Origin: Flavobacteriales bacterium
GTDB lineage: Bacteria; Bacteroidota; Bacteroidia; CAIKAF01
DNA: 54,194 bases
Assembly: GCA_022402535.1 (NCBI GenBank)
Contig: JAKRSD010000002.1
Coordinates: 1 to 54,194, forward strand
Direction: 5' to 3'
Shown here: in pieces, positions 42,843-52,100 of the stretch
Layout: each line of letters begins with the position of its first letter
How positions within the stretch are numbered: position 1 is the stretch's first letter
Notes under the pieces: model-generated
What the model was told of the DNA's origin: nothing
The model's database searches: none
What the model saw: only the letters and a program-made list of their open reading frames with translations
Program-made: the position numbers and the translations under genes

Positions 42843-43441
42843 TGGAGTTTGACAAATATTTTGAAGCCGGAATAGAATATTCCACGTATTACGCCGGACT
42901 AGAAAAATCCGTGAACGAAAAACGGACTTCGGGTCCGGTGCAGTCGGAAGAATTAATCAATTATACCACGCTCAACCTGCACAGGAGCAAACGGATTTAC
43001 AAACAGACCGAGCTTCTGCCGGAATTGCTATCAGCATTAGACAACCTCCCTTTTGAAATTCGTGCATTGTGTCTTACCGAATATTGGTGTGGAGACTCGG
43101 CACAGATTCTTCCCGTTTTTCATAAAATGGAAGAAGCCACCGATAAATTGAGCATCCGGTTTATTTTCCGTGATGAACATCTTGCGTTAATGGATGCCTA
43201 CCTTACCCGGGGAGGAAGAAGTATTCCCAAGTTTGTTTTTTACCATCCGCAGACGTTGAAAGAACTGGCAGTTTGGGGACCACGCCCGCTTAATGCACAG
43301 ACCATGATGGATGAAATGAAACAGGCCGGAAAAGAAAAACCCATTATTACCGAGGCGATTCATCGTTGGTATGCCGCAGATAAAACATTGTCCATTCAGC
43401 AGGAAATGATGTTACTTTTACATCAAATTCAATCGTTATGA
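42842..43441 (+). CDS. Thioredoxin-family protein with CxxS active site
   Basis: This 199-aa protein has a thioredoxin fold. The active-site strand reads LTEYWCGDSAQILPVF, with only the first Cys present and the second replaced by Ser (CGDS). The cis-Pro loop is seen as GRSIPKFVFY. There is no signal peptide, so it acts in the cytoplasm. With a monothiol site it could not be a normal disulfide reductase. Trapping, isomerisation or bacillithiol-type chemistry are possibilities. It overlaps its neighbours on both sides (TAATG and ATGA), forming a three-gene operon. Confidence 0.88.
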   Translation: MEFDKYFEAGIEYSTYYAGLEKSVNEKRTSGPVQSEELINYTTLNLHRSKRIYKQTELLPELLSALDNLPFEIRALCLTEYWCGDSAQILPVFHKMEEATDKLSIRFIFRDEHLALMDAYLTRGGRSIPKFVFYHPQTLKELAVWGPRPLNAQTMMDEMKQAGKEKPIITEAIHRWYAADKTLSIQQEMMLLLHQIQSL

Positions 43442-45555
43442 TGAAATACAATATGGTTGTCACTGTTAGTGTGGCAATTCTTTTCCCTTCTATGTATATG
43501 CAGGCGCAGATAAAATACCCCGAAACCAAACGGGAAAACACAAGTGATGAATATTTTGGTGTGGTGGTTTCAGACCCATACCGCTGGCTGGAAAATGAAA
43601 ATTCCGCAGAGACTGTTAATTGGGTAACCCAACAAAATAAAGTAACCCGCGCCTATCTGGATGAAGTGTCCTTTCGTACTAAAATCCGCGAAAGGCTGAC
43701 CCGTCTGTGGGACTATGAAAAAATTTCGGTTCCCTTCAAAAAAGGAGACTATTACCTGCAATACAAAAACACAGGCAAACAGAACCAGAGTGTATTATAT
43801 ATCCGTAAAGGATATGAAGGGGCGCAAACCGTTCTGTTGAATCCCAATACGTTTTCTGCCGACGGCACTTCGTCGCTTTCGGTGTTTTCCGTTTCAAATG
43901 ATCATAAATATGCGGCGTATGGTGTGTCTAAAGCCGGTTCCGACTGGAATGAATTTTATGTGATTGATTTACCCTCGGGCACCAAACGGAAAGATAAACT
44001 GGAACAGATTAAGTTTTCGGGTGCGGCGTGGTATAAAGACGGATTCTTTTATTCCCGATTCGAAAAACCGGAAGAAGGCAAGGCCCTTTCGCAAAAAAAC
44101 AGTGGCGGAAAATTATTTTATCATAAAATAGGCGAGGAGCAGAAGAACGATAAACTCGTGTATGTAGATCCCCAACATCCTACGCGCATGTTTGGCGCAA
44201 ACGTCACTGAAGATGAACGATATCTTTTTCTTTCTGTATCGGAAAGTACAAGCGGCAACGAATTGTATTTTAAATCGTTGGGTGGTGAAGTATCCCAAGG
44301 AGATTTTACCTCCATTTATCAGGGTTTTGAATTTGATTTTTCATTGATTGACCATATTGATGGAAAGTTTTTCATCCATACCAATCATGGCGCTCCAAAA
44401 TATCGGATAATCAGCGTGGATCCACAAAACCCGGGCGAAGAACACTGGCAGACATTGATTCCCGAAACCGATAATGTGCTGCAGCAGGTGCATGTAATGG
44501 GGAATAAGTTGGTGCTGCAATACTTGAGTCAGGTGAAATCTAAACTGATTACGTATGATTGGCAAACTCAGAAAACCTCGGAATTTAAATTGCCCGGAGT
44601 GGGAATGGTAAGTGGATTTTCATCCAAAAAAGGAGATTCTGAAGCATTCTTTTCATTCACCGGATTTACAGACCCGGGTTCGCTTTACCGCTACGATGAT
44701 AAAACGGACAGTTTTGCTCTGATAAATGCATCGGCCTGTGATTTTAAAACAGACGAATACGAAACTGTGCAGGAGTTTTATACTTCATCAGACGGAACAA
44801 AGATTCCTTTGTTTATTACCCGCAAAAAAGGACTGGACGTTTCACCCGAAACGCCATGTTATTTATATGGCTATGGAGGATTCAACATTTCCGTAACGCC
44901 TTCTTTTTCGCCCAATGTGGCGCTGTTTCTGGAACAGGGCGGAATATATGCCGTGGCCAATATCCGGGGCGGGGGAGAATTCGGAACGGAATGGCACAAA
45001 GCCGGAACTATTCTGCAAAAACAAAATGTGTTTGATGATTTTATTGCAGCCGCCCAATATCTGATTGATAAAGGGTTAACCAGTCCAGAAAAATTAGCCA
45101 TTTCCGGGCGTTCCAACGGAGGATTGTTGGTGGGTGCCTGTATGACCCAGCGTCCCGATTTGTTCAAAGTGGCTTTGCCGGGCGTGGGAGTATTGGATAT
45201 GCTGCGCTATCATAAATTTACCATCGGTTATGCCTGGGCTACGGATTACGGTACTTCGGAGAACGCCGAAGAATTTGATTATTTATTGAAATATTCTCCT
45301 GTACACAATGTGAAGCCCGGAGTCTATCCGGCCACGTTGGTTTACACGGCCGATCATGATGACCGTGTGGTGCCGGCCCATTCGTACAAGTTTATTTCGG
45401 AGCTCCAACACAAGCAGGAAGGCGATAATCCGGTGTTAATCCGTATTGATGTAAATGCCGGGCATGGGGCGGGCAAACCGCTGAGTAAAACCATTGATGA
45501 GTGGACCGATATCTGGACGTTTGTATTCCGCAACCTCGGTATGGAAATGAAATAG
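43438..45555 (+). CDS. Prolyl oligopeptidase (peptidase family S9A)
   Basis: This 705-aa exported serine peptidase has a signal peptide (about 1-23, YMQAQ). Its N-terminal beta-propeller begins YPETKRENTSDEYFG and DPYRWLENENSAE. The C-terminal alpha/beta-hydrolase domain has catalytic Ser in GRSNGGLLVG, Asp in DHDDRVVPAHS, and His in VNAGHGAGK. It cleaves short peptides after proline in the periplasm. The start overlaps the thioredoxin gene stop as ATGA. A second in-frame ATG follows immediately. Confidence 0.97.
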   Translation: MMKYNMVVTVSVAILFPSMYMQAQIKYPETKRENTSDEYFGVVVSDPYRWLENENSAETVNWVTQQNKVTRAYLDEVSFRTKIRERLTRLWDYEKISVPFKKGDYYLQYKNTGKQNQSVLYIRKGYEGAQTVLLNPNTFSADGTSSLSVFSVSNDHKYAAYGVSKAGSDWNEFYVIDLPSGTKRKDKLEQIKFSGAAWYKDGFFYSRFEKPEEGKALSQKNSGGKLFYHKIGEEQKNDKLVYVDPQHPTRMFGANVTEDERYLFLSVSESTSGNELYFKSLGGEVSQGDFTSIYQGFEFDFSLIDHIDGKFFIHTNHGAPKYRIISVDPQNPGEEHWQTLIPETDNVLQQVHVMGNKLVLQYLSQVKSKLITYDWQTQKTSEFKLPGVGMVSGFSSKKGDSEAFFSFTGFTDPGSLYRYDDKTDSFALINASACDFKTDEYETVQEFYTSSDGTKIPLFITRKKGLDVSPETPCYLYGYGGFNISVTPSFSPNVALFLEQGGIYAVANIRGGGEFGTEWHKAGTILQKQNVFDDFIAAAQYLIDKGLTSPEKLAISGRSNGGLLVGACMTQRPDLFKVALPGVGVLDMLRYHKFTIGYAWATDYGTSENAEEFDYLLKYSPVHNVKPGVYPATLVYTADHDDRVVPAHSYKFISELQHKQEGDNPVLIRIDVNAGHGAGKPLSKTIDEWTDIWTFVFRNLGMEMK

Positions 45556-45568
45556 CTCCGTGTTTATT

Positions 45569-45725
45569 CACCACAAAGGCACAAAGTATTTTCACAAAGT
45601 ACACAAAGGAATCTTAGTCTTCTTCGTGTTTAAGCGATTTTTACCACCAAGGCACAAAGTTTTTCATACTACTTGATACCTGCTACTCATGTCTCAATAC
45701 CCAATACTTACTACTTAATACTATT
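45569..45725. repeat. Degenerate intergenic repeats (CACAAAGG and TACTTGATACC types)
   Basis: Two blocks fill the gap after the S9A gene. The first has repeated (G)GCACAAAG/CACAAAGTACACAAAGG words at 45569-45609 and 45643-45660. The second (45665-45725) has 7-8 bp units such as CTACTTGATAC, TGCTACTC and CAATACTTACTACTTAATAC. No gene is seen. Similar heptamer repeats recur at 46938-46972 and 54110-54146. Confidence 0.7.
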
Positions 45726-45758
45726 TCTTCGTAACATTGTCAGGCTAAATGGTTGGGT

Positions 45759-46826
45759 ATGAAAAGCAGGATGTTACAGATTTCTTTTGCGCTGGTATTG
45801 TCCCTGCTGATTTATGCATTTGTGGTGCCGACCAAAGGACCTACACCTTATATTATCCCGCTGCCTTCGCATGTGCCTTATCCCGAAATACCGGCCGATA
45901 ATCCGCTCACCGTAGAAGGGGTTTTATTGGGTAGGCATTTATTTTACGATCCCATTCTTTCAATAGATGGAACCATTTCCTGCTCCTCGTGCCATAAACA
46001 GGAATTTGCTTTTTCGGATACCGCCCGTTTCAGTGTGGGCGTGGGGGGGAACCGCTCTAAACGTAATTCCATGTCCTTGGTGAATCTGGCCTGGGGCCGT
46101 CGTTTTTTTTGGGATGGAAGGGTAGGTTCTCTGGAAGAATTGGTCCATCATCCGGTGACCGACGCCTTTGAAATGGGAGAAGATACCAACCGTGTGGCCG
46201 AAAAACTGCGCAATTCGGCTAAATACCGCGACCTGTTTGCGCGGGCATTTCCCAAACAAAAAATCACGTTCAGGCTGGCGGCCTATTCCATTGCCCAGTT
46301 TATGCGCACCATCGTATCGTTCAATAGCCCCATGGATGTATTTGTGAACGGTATGTACACCCGTTTGGACGATACGCCGTACGATGAAACATTCAAACAA
46401 TTTGCCCGCGAACACCTGGAAGAAACGCATGGATTGGTCTCCGAAATCTGTTCACAGTGCCACGGTGGATATTTATATGGCGGCGTGTTTATGCGCAACA
46501 ACGGATTGGGCGGAAAAACTCCCGAAGAAGGATTTAAAAGCACTTCGGGACTGTTGACGGATTTGGGCAAATTTAAAGCGCCGGTTATCCGTAATTTATC
46601 GTATACCTATCCGTACATGCACGACGGCAGCTTGCGCACCCTGGAAGAGGTGATGGACCATTATCAGTTTTTGTCCGAAGAAGCCGAAAACCTGGCTCCT
46701 GAACTGAAAAATGCCCGCGAACGGCTGCGCAATATCACTCCCGAGCAAAAGCAACATTTGTTACAGATGTTGGAATACATGAACGACCCCGGATTACTGA
46801 CCAATCCGGCGTATTCGAAACCATGA
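45759..46826 (+). CDS. Di-haem cytochrome c peroxidase (MauG/CcpA family)
   Basis: This 355-aa exported enzyme has a short N-terminal hydrophobic segment (about 5-23) and two c-type haem motifs, CSSCH (after GTISC) and CSQCH. The bacterial peroxidase phrases NSMSLVNLAWGRRFFWDGR, KAPVIRNLSYTYPYMHDG and LEEVMDHY are also present. It reduces hydrogen peroxide (or performs MauG-type oxidation) in the periplasm. The ATG at 45759 was chosen. A TTG at 45753 extends the frame by two codons. Confidence 0.95.
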   Translation: MKSRMLQISFALVLSLLIYAFVVPTKGPTPYIIPLPSHVPYPEIPADNPLTVEGVLLGRHLFYDPILSIDGTISCSSCHKQEFAFSDTARFSVGVGGNRSKRNSMSLVNLAWGRRFFWDGRVGSLEELVHHPVTDAFEMGEDTNRVAEKLRNSAKYRDLFARAFPKQKITFRLAAYSIAQFMRTIVSFNSPMDVFVNGMYTRLDDTPYDETFKQFAREHLEETHGLVSEICSQCHGGYLYGGVFMRNNGLGGKTPEEGFKSTSGLLTDLGKFKAPVIRNLSYTYPYMHDGSLRTLEEVMDHYQFLSEEAENLAPELKNARERLRNITPEQKQHLLQMLEYMNDPGLLTNPAYSKP

Positions 46827-46828
46827 CG

Positions 46829-47064
46829 ATTTATTACGCTTCGGTTACTCGCTGCACTCGTGCGTTGCATGCCCACGAAAGGGTTCGGGGCTACGCTCTG
46901 GATGATTTGATAATTTGGTATGATGATTTATGTTTTGTCTTAATACTCAATACTCACTACTAAATACTGCTAATGTGCTGATGAATCGATGTGCTGATGC
47001 GTTGATGATCCGGACTACACCTCTAAAACGATTGCCTCCTGCCCGATAGCCATCGGGATAAAAC
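46829..47064. repeat. Gene-free gap with short repeats and a CCCGAT palindrome
   Basis: This gap holds heptamer-type repeats (46938-46972: TAATACTCAATACTCAC...), repeated GTGCTGATG(A/C) words (46975-47008), and a perfect hairpin CCCGATAGCCATCGGG (47042-47057). That hairpin is a palindrome of the type often seen between Bacteroidetes genes. A short direct repeat ATTGCCTCC occurs at 47031-47039 and 47068-47076. No coding signal was seen. Confidence 0.6.
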
Positions 47065-47859
47065 CTATTGCCTCCAACGAGCCTTGATTTGAGGATTAGC
47101 CCACTCTGCCAAAGCCCAGACAGCCAGTAGGGTGGTATGTTCTCTGCTTGCGTCACTCATACCATAGTTATACCAGCTTCCATCGGCATGTTGTTCCCGA
47201 AGAATGGCTTGTATTTCTGCGTCCAGTTTTTTTTTTTTTTCTAAATGTAAAGCCACAGCTACTGCCTCGTATTTCAAATCTTTGTTTGGTTCTTTTTTGG
47301 CCAGATAAAGCAGTTTTTTCCAATACCGTTTTTTCAGGGTAAGTACCTGTTGCGCAATGGCTTTATTTTCTAATGTGCAACGATTTTCTTCAAGCCATTT
47401 GAGGCAAAGAAAGGCGTGGGTAAGTTCGTAACCGCCATTTATGAAAGTCTGGTTCAGTTTTTCAAAAAAAATCGGGTCGGGTTTGTATAATCGGCAGTTG
47501 AATGAAATAAACATCACATAATTCAATAAATCGTCCTTGTATATCTCTGGCAGGTTTTCGGGTGGTGCGGAATGGTTCAGTATGGGGTTAAATCCGGCCA
47601 ACCAATATTCGTGTGCCATATAAATATCCGGGTTTACATTGTGTACATGATGTACAATGCCTAAATGATAATTTTTTTCTAACATATCTACCAAAGGCAG
47701 CAGCATGATAATGCTTTGCTGGTCGGTGGATGAATTAAAAAATGTAACCCCTTTACGTATCGCTCTTTGAATTGTGGTATCCACCGAGGCATGAGAATTA
47801 ATGCCCGAAAACAATAAATACAGTAGAATAATATTTGCCTTAATCAACCATTTTATCAT
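47065..47859 (-). CDS. Exported alpha-toroid (prenyltransferase/cyclase-like repeat) protein
   Basis: This 264-aa protein has a signal peptide (about 1-25, NSHAS). The C-terminal half carries a QW-type repeat (EQHADGSWYNYG followed by HTTLLAVWALAEW), typical of squalene-cyclase/prenyltransferase-like alpha-toroids. Catalytic acid motifs of cyclases are not visible, so it is probably not a cyclase. The coding strand contains a run of 14 A (47227-47240) encoding four Lys (LEKKKKLD), which invites slippage and reversible frameshifting. Function is unknown, and it stands alone. Confidence 0.75.
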   Translation of the reverse strand: MIKWLIKANIILLYLLFSGINSHASVDTTIQRAIRKGVTFFNSSTDQQSIIMLLPLVDMLEKNYHLGIVHHVHNVNPDIYMAHEYWLAGFNPILNHSAPPENLPEIYKDDLLNYVMFISFNCRLYKPDPIFFEKLNQTFINGGYELTHAFLCLKWLEENRCTLENKAIAQQVLTLKKRYWKKLLYLAKKEPNKDLKYEAVAVALHLEKKKKLDAEIQAILREQHADGSWYNYGMSDASREHTTLLAVWALAEWANPQIKARWRQ

Positions 47860-48215
47860 ACTCCAATGATAAACATTAAAACTGATTTAGAAAGCTTGAT
47901 TATTTTGTTAAGAAATCCCTGCAATTCAAAAAATAATCCATAATCTCTTCCTTTTTTTGAGTTATTGCCATGGAGTATTGATTACCCCTTTTTTTGCTTT
48001 TGTTTAAAGATTTAGGGTTGAATGTGTCAAAATAGTAAACACGATTTGCTAAATTTTTTAAAATGAAAACTAAAAGTGTTTTAAAGTTTATCTGCCTTTT
48101 TGGAAAATTGTTACGACAAGTGTTAGTAAGTATCTGAATTGATATTTTTCTGTTTTACAACTCAAATAAATTGCTGTAATATTGCATTTCAATCAGCCAC
48201 TGAGGGAGTTTATTT
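47860..48215. other. AT-rich intergenic region (356 nt)
   Basis: It lies between divergent genes and is AT-rich with several T-runs. A GAGGGAG ribosome-binding sequence stands before the LRR gene at about 48202-48208. No full TAnnTTTG promoter, hairpin or small gene was seen. Confidence 0.5.
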
Positions 48216-49103
48216 ATGAAAAAAGTTTTATTAGTTGCTTTTTCAGCATTGTTTTGCGTGAAATCAACATCAGGTTTGTTTGCCCAAATGGGGGAAAGCC
48301 AAACTAAAACAAAGGAAAATGTTCCTGTTCCACCCGATTTATCAAGTAAACTTATTGACGAAAAAGCAGTAAGTCTTACTCATCTCACACTTTCATATAA
48401 AAACTTAAATTCGGTTCCCGAGCAGGTTTATTTAATGAAAAATCTGATATTTTTGGATATATCTCACAATAATATTCAGAGTATCAGCCCAAGAATATCC
48501 GAACTTCAAAATCTTGAAGCCTTGTATATTAATAATAATCAGTTGACTGCATTGCCACCCGAAATCGGAAAACTGACCAAATTAAAGATTATCACAATAG
48601 AGAATAACGGAAAATCATTTCGTTTACCCGTCGAATTGGCTAATCTAAAAAATCTAAACCAGCTACATGTTTCTCACTTAGCTGATGTTCCTTCGTTTAT
48701 ATGGAATTTTCCCGAAATGAAAATTTTAAGAATATGGTATTCCGATTTGAAAGAGGTGCCGGCCCAGATAGGACAAATGCGAAAGTTGGAGTATTTCTGT
48801 ATCCGCAATAACTCGGTTACTGAACTTCCTGATGAAATTTTCCAATTACCCCTTTTAGAGTCATTGTCGCTCGGTGATAATAAAATCACCCAGTTATCTC
48901 CTTTGGTTAATCGACTTCGCAATCTTACAGGTTTGGGTATTTACGGAAACCCTGTTGAAAACCTTAATCTTAAAAAAAGCAGTGTGAAAAAACTTACCCA
49001 TTTGAGTATTTGGAACACTCGATTGAACGAGTCTGAGCTCGGTTCATTTAAAAAAATTAACCCAGCTCTTAATGTTTACATCACTGGTGAAGGCATTCAC
49101 TAA
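48216..49103 (+). CDS. Exported leucine-rich-repeat protein
   Basis: This 295-aa protein has a signal peptide (about 1-24, SGLFAQ). It is followed by about nine LRRs of 21-24 residues with the bacterial consensus LxxLxLxxNxLxxLPxxIxxL (LEALYINNNQLTALPPEIGK, LPLLESLSLGDNKITQL). There is no membrane anchor or sorting domain. It is likely a periplasmic or surface binding scaffold. It lies only 16 nt upstream of the giant glycine-rich T9SS gene, so the two may be co-transcribed and act together at the cell surface (inference). Confidence 0.9.
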   Translation: MKKVLLVAFSALFCVKSTSGLFAQMGESQTKTKENVPVPPDLSSKLIDEKAVSLTHLTLSYKNLNSVPEQVYLMKNLIFLDISHNNIQSISPRISELQNLEALYINNNQLTALPPEIGKLTKLKIITIENNGKSFRLPVELANLKNLNQLHVSHLADVPSFIWNFPEMKILRIWYSDLKEVPAQIGQMRKLEYFCIRNNSVTELPDEIFQLPLLESLSLGDNKITQLSPLVNRLRNLTGLGIYGNPVENLNLKKSSVKKLTHLSIWNTRLNESELGSFKKINPALNVYITGEGIH

Positions 49104-49119
49104 TTTGAATCTGATTTTT

Positions 49120-52100
49120 ATGAAAAGAATTTTATACTCAATTTCTTTATTATTGCTTCTTACAACAGGAGCATTCGGTCAGAATATAATTCTGGAAGTG
49201 GATGGAGACGATTTGTTTTACGATGAACCGGGTTGCGGTGATTGTATCTCTACGGCAGATCCCCGCTGGAGAAACCGGTTACAGGTAAATGCCGTAAACT
49301 TTGACTGGAATGTGGACAGAGACAATATTTCCTGTGGATGGCAGGGTATAACTAATTTTACCTGGTATAATCCAACCACTGTCGCTTACACTTCTTCAGT
49401 GGCCATGCAGCTTAACGGTTTTGAGTCCGATGGGGGTGTTTGTTTTGGAGACGATAATCAGTGTGGAAACTACCAGACCGTAAACGGACCTTTCACAGCC
49501 ACCCAAGATGCTCCTTGTCAATGGAATTTTTATACAGGCTCTAGAACCTGCGATATTGGTACCTATGGCATATTTTGGAGTATTTATTGGCGTTATGCCT
49601 TTAGTCCGGTTTTCAGTGCTGCTGCCCCATTGAATCAAGTTCGTTGTCAGGGGGCCGCTCCGGCAAACCTCACCATTACGTCCAGCACCGATGCTAACGG
49701 AAGGGTAATGGCCCGTTGGTATAAATGGCAGATTTCAAATACGCCTGATGGCCCCTGGTCCGATGTACCGGGGTCACAAAACGGCTCAGTAAATACAAAT
49801 ACGACCATTTCATTTACACCCGGTCAGATTTCAGGAACCCGCTATTACAGAGTTTTGGCCACTTCCAATTGTTCAGCAGATTATGCGTCAAACTCGGTTA
49901 CTTCGTCTGTTTACACGGTAACTTATGCATTTGTAAGTTCGGGTGCTTACACCAATCAGCCTTCTTGGCCTTTCGGGGCAGGTGATGCGGCCCCGGCAAT
50001 ACAAAGCGCGATTTGTGGTTCACAGGTTTCATCGGGTCAGACGGTTACATTGAACACGATACAGCCGCCAACACCCGGTCATGTTACTAATGCAACCTAT
50101 TCCTGGTCGGTTGGAGCAGGTTCCCCCACCTCCGGTACAGGGAATTCTTTTACTTGGACTTCGCCCAATACTACAGGACCACAAACCGTCAGTTTAACTT
50201 ATAATTTTGGGGTTTGTGCCAACCCGGCCACGGTAATCTGCGCAACCACGGTGAGTGACCCAACCTGTGAATTTATTTATGTGGCTCCCTTGGCTAATGG
50301 TGGATCCAATACTGTTTCCTGCGGCGGACCCGGTAACCCCTGTCTTACACTTACGGGTACAAACGGAGCCCTCACAAAAGTTTCCGCCTCCAGAAAACAC
50401 ATAAAAATGCTTAACGGAGCTTATGCCGAAGGGACTATCGTAGATTTACAGACAGATTTAGTGATTGAAGGAGGATATTCCAGGATTGGAACTGAATGGG
50501 TAAAAGGGTCTAATTCAACAACAAATTTAACTTGCAGTGGCACAGGCAATGGAACCGATGCCGCTACTCAGCAACATGTCATGGGATTTAGAAGCAACTC
50601 TGATAATGGCTGGAAACTAATAGATTTAAACATTACAACTGTGGCCGCTACAGGACAAACTAGCAGTGGTAGGGGTAGGTCTAACTACGGAATCTGGATT
50701 AATGGTTCAAGTGGATATGAAATTATCAGGTGTAATATAACGGCAGGTGCAGGATCTGTTGGAGCTAATGGAGATAACGGCGCCACTGGTCATAATGGAA
50801 GACCGGGTGTACAGCCTAACCCCGCAGGATGCAATGACGGAGGCCGTGCAGGCGGATGTGGGGGCGGACAAACGGGAGGATGTGGTGATGGCGCGAATAC
50901 AGCAAACAGTAATGCTTGGGGTAATAATGGAGGGCTAGGGGGCAATGGTGCCGGTTCACCCAGTAATGGAGGAACCGCATCCGCAGGAGGAGCTGGCTCT
51001 ACTGGTGGTGGTTCGGGTGGAACAGGAGGAACAGGAGGGTCTGCATCCACTAATGCGGGTGGTAACTGCGGAACCAACGGTGGAAACGGATCTGTACCCG
51101 GGAATGGTGGGGGTTACACTACAACCATCGCCAATACTACGGGTATAAATGGTGGAACTGCAAGTCCCTCGCATGTTTTGACAACTTATTTCACTCCTAG
51201 CGGTCAGGGAGCTCAGGGAGGGCACGGCAGAGCCGGTGGTGGTGGCGGTGGAAGTGGTTCCACCCGCGGACAGAATGGATCATTTATTTCTTGTTTAAGC
51301 AATGGCGGTAATGGCGGTAGCGGCGGCGGTCAGGGCGGCGGCGGTGGCCAGGGCGGTTTTGGTGGCTGGGGCGGCGGAGGTTCATTTGGTATTTATGTGC
51401 AAGGAACCTATGTTGTTCCGGTAAACACGACCATTGTTTCAGCTACAGCTGCAAGCGGAGGAGACGGAGGTATTGGTGGAAATGGAGGATCAGGTGGGAA
51501 TGGAGGAGCTGCACGCACTGACTGTTCAAGTGAAAGAGGTTCTCCCAAAGCTGGCGGCAATGGCGGTAGTGGAGCACGTGGGGGTACAGGACAAACCGGG
51601 GCTAGTGGTATAACGGCCCAGGTTATTTCAGGAACCTCAAGCCTTACTCCATCACAAGCAATTCCAACTTCTCCGGCCGTTAGCATTCAATACAACAATA
51701 ACATGAAAATATGCCGCAACTCAGTGCTTACGGTAGACCGTACTTCGGGTTCCGGCAATTGGGTGCTGCCTACAAATTTTGACTATGTGCGTTATAATGC
51801 ACAGGCAACTCCTTCGCAATACTCCAATACTTCTGATCCGATTGATATTTTTCCTACTAATAATACGGCAGGTTACTATGATCTGCAGGCAGGTACTTTG
51901 GTATTTCCGCGATACCTGAAACTGGAGGCCGATGCCAGACCGGCTCCTACCGTCAGTGTAACGGCCACTAACGGTTCGGCTTTGGTTTCCAACCAGATTT
52001 GTGCGGGCGGTTCAGTTCGCGCCAATTACACTGCGGCTGCATTCGGCACCACGGTAGATTACCGTTGGGAAGTTTTCAGCGGTACCACGGCTCCCAATAA

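Noticed and set aside
45569-45725. CRISPR array
   Set aside because: Units are 7-16 bp, degenerate and without spacers of constant length, and no cas genes are present.
50790-51686. Pro/Ser-rich antisense frames in the long glycine-rich gene
   Set aside because: Same shadow effect of the repeat composition.
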